Shown here one piece after another: positions 34,642 to 37,003 of a DNA stretch of 37,003 nucleotides. The DNA comes from an uncultured Burkholderiales bacterium (GTDB lineage Bacteria; Pseudomonadota; Gammaproteobacteria; Burkholderiales; Burkholderiaceae_C). Location of the stretch: contig CAIPII010000002.1 of NCBI GenBank assembly GCA_903865035.1, forward strand, positions 1-37,003, written 5' to 3'. The first letter of the stretch is position 1. Each line of letters begins with the position of its first letter. The translations under genes and the position numbers were made by a program. Under the pieces are notes generated by a model that saw only the letters and a list, made by a program, of their open reading frames with translations, was not told the origin of the DNA and ran no database searches.

Positions 34642-35499
34642 ATGCTGAAGACTCGCGTTTTGACAGCATTGGTCATGTTGGTGGTTTGTCTCCCCATCTT
34701 GATCATGGCTGATGAGCGTGGCGTGAGGGCCTTGGGGTTGGTGCTCATCACACTGGGGAGCTGGGAGTGGGCTCTTTTGAATTTAAGTCAGGACCAGCGC
34801 AAGGCTCCGATCGTCTTTGCGCTCCTCACCCTAGACAGTGGCGTGTTTTTCCTCTCCAATGATTTGCTGATTGCGCCTCCCCTTTGGTGCTGGGCCGTGC
34901 TGGGTGCGACTTGGACGCTACTGACTTGGATGGTGTTCAAGGGCGGAATGAGTGCTTGGGTTCAAATTCCTGCTTGGATGAGGTGTGTCTTGGGATGGGT
35001 GGCCTTGATGGCAACTTGGATTTCATTGTGTTTGGCCAAGCATTTGGGCTTAGAGTTTTTGATGTCCACTTTGGTCTTGGTTTGGTGTGCTGACATTGGC
35101 GCGTACTTTGTTGGCCGTGCGTTTGGGAAAAACAAATTGGCCCCAGTGCTGAGTCCTGGCAAGAGCTGGGAGGGTGCGATTGGGGGTGGGGTCATCGTTT
35201 GTGTGATGGCCTTGATTTGGGTTTGGCTACCCACTCAGATCATTGGGGAGGCAGCCTTCTTTGGAGGGAGTTTGTTTGCCAAACTGTGGATGCATGGTCC
35301 AGTTGTGTTCTTCTTAAGTCTCTTGTTTTTGGTGGGCTTGAGTGTAGTGGGCGACTTGTTTGAGTCACTGATGAAAAGGGCTCAAGGCGTCAAGGACAGC
35401 AGCCATTTGCTGCCAGGACACGGTGGCATTTTGGATCGTTTGGATGCTGTCATTGCTTGCCTTCCGTGGTGTGTCTTTTTGACCCTATACTTGAGATGA
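34642..35499 (+). CDS. cdsA: Phosphatidate cytidylyltransferase
   Basis: Integral membrane enzyme that makes CDP-diacylglycerol from phosphatidate and CTP, the precursor of all major phospholipids. The 285-residue product has about eight hydrophobic helices and the family signature near the C-terminus, SLMKRAQGVKDSSHLLPGH followed by GGILDRLD, with the catalytic metal-binding aspartates. LSPGKSWEGAIGG is also typical. Its usual upstream partner uppS is absent here. dxr follows after 79 bases. Confidence 0.96.
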   Translation: MLKTRVLTALVMLVVCLPILIMADERGVRALGLVLITLGSWEWALLNLSQDQRKAPIVFALLTLDSGVFFLSNDLLIAPPLWCWAVLGATWTLLTWMVFKGGMSAWVQIPAWMRCVLGWVALMATWISLCLAKHLGLEFLMSTLVLVWCADIGAYFVGRAFGKNKLAPVLSPGKSWEGAIGGGVIVCVMALIWVWLPTQIIGEAAFFGGSLFAKLWMHGPVVFFLSLLFLVGLSVVGDLFESLMKRAQGVKDSSHLLPGHGGILDRLDAVIACLPWCVFLTLYLR

Positions 35500-35578
35500 G
35501 TTTCGCAGTGCCATCTCTCCTTTCATTGGAGTGCGATCGCCTCCTCACCTTGGCTTTATCCTTACTCAAGTGCCTGCC

Positions 35579-36772
35579 ATGAAGCAAACGATTAGTATTT
35601 TGGGCTCCACAGGCTCTATTGGTCAAAGCACCTTGGATGTGATTGCTCGCCATCCTGAAAAATTTGAGGTCCATGCGCTCACCGCCAACCAAGACGTTGC
35701 TCGAATGCTAGAGCAGTGCAAACGTTTTAAGCCTCGATTGGTTGTCATGACACAGCTCGCAGCTGCCAATCAGGTGAGGGCTCAATTGCAGCAAGCGGGA
35801 TTGAACACCGAAGTGCTCTCAGGCACAGGATCCTTGGATCTGGTGGCCAGTGCGCCTGAGGTGGATGTTGTGATGGCTGCGATCGTCGGCTCAGCTGGCC
35901 TGTCTTCTTGCTTGGCTGCTGCCAAGACAGGAAAAAAACTTCTACTTGCCAATAAGGAAGCTTTGGTGGTTGGAGGAGAAGTCTTCATGCAGGCTGTGCA
36001 AAGTGGCAAAGCGCGTTTGCTGCCGATTGACAGCGAGCATTCTGCTATTTTTCAGTCTTTGCCCGAAGATCCCTCCACATGGAGTGAGCGCTTGGACAAA
36101 ATCATTTTGACGGCTTCCGGAGGCCCATTTCGCAATTGGCCCTTGCAAGACATTGCCAAGGCCACTGTGGAGCAAGCCTGTGCGCACCCCACCTGGGTGA
36201 TGGGGCGCAAAATCAGCGTCGACTCGGCCACCATGATGAACAAAGCCTTGGAAGTCATTGAAGCCCATTACCTCTTTGGCGTAGCGCCCTCCAAAATTGA
36301 AGTGGTGATTCACCCCCAAAGCGTCATTCACTCCATGGTTCAATTCAAAGACGCATCGGTTGTTGCGCAGTTGGGCACGCCCGATATGCGCGTGCCCATT
36401 GCCTATGGTCTGAGCTGGCCCAACCGCATGGAGTCAGGTGCGAAGGCCTTGGACTTCTCAAGTCTGAGCGCCATGACCTTTGAGTCCTTTGAGGACCCAA
36501 ATCACCAAGCGAGGTATCCAGGATTGGCGCTCGCCTTCAAAGCCCTTGAGCACAAAGCAGGCATGCCAGGTGTTTTGAATGCAGCCAACGAAGAAGCGGT
36601 TCAAGCCTTCTTGGATGGACGCATCTCCTTTGGGCAAATCCATCAAGTCAATGTAGCAACCCTTGAGGCTTACTCGCCCAAGGCACCTGTTGATTTGGCC
36701 GATCTGATGGGCATTGATCAAGAGGCCAGACGTGTGGCCCAGTCTCAAATCGAGGTCTTAAAGGCGTGTTGA
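35579..36772 (+). CDS. dxr: 1-deoxy-D-xylulose 5-phosphate reductoisomerase
   Basis: Second and committed step of the MEP pathway, converting DXP to MEP with NADPH. The 397-residue product begins MKQTISILGSTGSIGQSTLD with the NADPH-binding GSTGSIG, then ANKEALVVGG, the metal site IDSEHSAIFQ, the flexible loop with HPTWVMGRKISVDSATMMNKA, and HPQSVIHSMV. Length matches E. coli Dxr (398). The ATG at 35579 is preferred to an in-frame ATG 48 bases upstream because the conserved N-terminus starts there. Its stop overlaps the start of rseP. Confidence 0.98.
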   Translation: MKQTISILGSTGSIGQSTLDVIARHPEKFEVHALTANQDVARMLEQCKRFKPRLVVMTQLAAANQVRAQLQQAGLNTEVLSGTGSLDLVASAPEVDVVMAAIVGSAGLSSCLAAAKTGKKLLLANKEALVVGGEVFMQAVQSGKARLLPIDSEHSAIFQSLPEDPSTWSERLDKIILTASGGPFRNWPLQDIAKATVEQACAHPTWVMGRKISVDSATMMNKALEVIEAHYLFGVAPSKIEVVIHPQSVIHSMVQFKDASVVAQLGTPDMRVPIAYGLSWPNRMESGAKALDFSSLSAMTFESFEDPNHQARYPGLALAFKALEHKAGMPGVLNAANEEAVQAFLDGRISFGQIHQVNVATLEAYSPKAPVDLADLMGIDQEARRVAQSQIEVLKAC

Positions 36773-37003
36773 GTTTCCTCAGCCTTTTGCTCGCATTGGG
36801 GCTTTTGATTGGCGTGCACGAGTACGGGCATTACAAAATGGCCGTGGGTCTTGGGGTGGGTGTTGAGCGCTTCTCCTTTGGATTTGGTCCCATTTTGTTC
36901 AAAAAAACCTTTGTGGCTGCAAAACCTTGGGGCAGGTCCAAAAGCGATCACACGCCTTGCACTTCAGAGTTTGTGCTCTCTTTGTTTCCTTTGGGCGGAT
37001 ATG
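36766..37003 (+). CDS. rseP: Site-2 protease RseP (3' end outside window)
   Basis: Inner-membrane zinc metalloprotease that makes the second cut in the anti-sigma factor RseA in the envelope stress pathway. Seventy-nine codons are visible. The first helix contains the active-site motif HExxH as HEYGHYKMAV (His18, Glu19, His22). SFGFGPILF and FVLSLFPLGGY follow, as in RseP. The start is GTG 36766 (or TTG 36769), overlapping the dxr stop by 7 bases and thus coupled. The PDZ domains and the rest of the protease lie outside the window; bamA would be expected next. Confidence 0.93.
   Translation, partial: MLSFLSLLLALGLLIGVHEYGHYKMAVGLGVGVERFSFGFGPILFKKTFVAAKPWGRSKSDHTPCTSEFVLSLFPLGGY

Noticed and set aside
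34583-34648. A 21-codon GTG frame between frr and cdsA as a remnant of uppS
   Set aside because: Its residues show no similarity to UppS motifs such as the MDGNGRWA region, and its length is expected by chance.

Overview
The window looks like core chromosome of a betaproteobacterium, most likely order Burkholderiales and close to the Comamonadaceae. This is judged from gene content and order recalled from that group (serB-mfd-ispD-ispF; earP-efp beside uvrC; rpsB-tsf-pyrH-frr-cdsA-dxr-rseP), from a phasin plus a PhaR regulator of polyhydroxyalkanoate (PHA) storage, and from an RNase R that lacks the usual N-terminal domain. Base composition looks roughly balanced, below many cultured Comamonadaceae. 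No phage, insertion sequence, integron, CRISPR array or toxin-antitoxin pair is visible.

Layout. 1-3995: 3' truncated dnaG (-), a patatin-like lipoprotein (+), a phasin (-) with a likely PhaR operator, and a histone-deacetylase-fold enzyme (+). 4129-11251: a same-strand run of nitroreductase, pncB, nhaD, a D-2-hydroxyacid dehydrogenase, rmuC and an MFS transporter. 11226-14040 (-): a LOG-family hydrolase, efp and earP. 14248-16353: uvrC (+). 16389-20641 (-): mfd coupled to serB. 20734-24294 (+): ispD-ispF-relA, each start overlapping or abutting its neighbour. 24402-27403: tRNA-Val(GAC), a small His-rich protein (-), phaR, rimO and tRNA-Leu(CAG) (-). 27454-31146: RNase R (+) converging with a DadA-type dehydrogenase (-). 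31222-37003 (+): rpsB, tsf, pyrH, frr, cdsA, dxr and the start of rseP, with clear terminators after rpsB and tsf.

How the genes work together. Translation is the main theme: S2, EF-Ts, RRF, EF-P with its Arg32 glycosyltransferase EarP, RimO acting on S12, two tRNAs, RNase R and RelA. DNA replication and repair are represented by DnaG, UvrC, Mfd and RmuC. The MEP isoprenoid pathway contributes Dxr, IspD and IspF. Envelope functions are CdsA, RseP and the patatin lipoprotein.

I found no convincing new multi-gene system. The observations most worth following are the absence of uppS from between frr and cdsA, a PhaR-type operator in the phasin promoter region, an RNase R about 80 residues shorter at the N-terminus than the E. 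coli enzyme with its start codon inside a CCTCC/GGAGG hairpin, a structured rpsB leader, and a small His-rich helical protein of unknown function.
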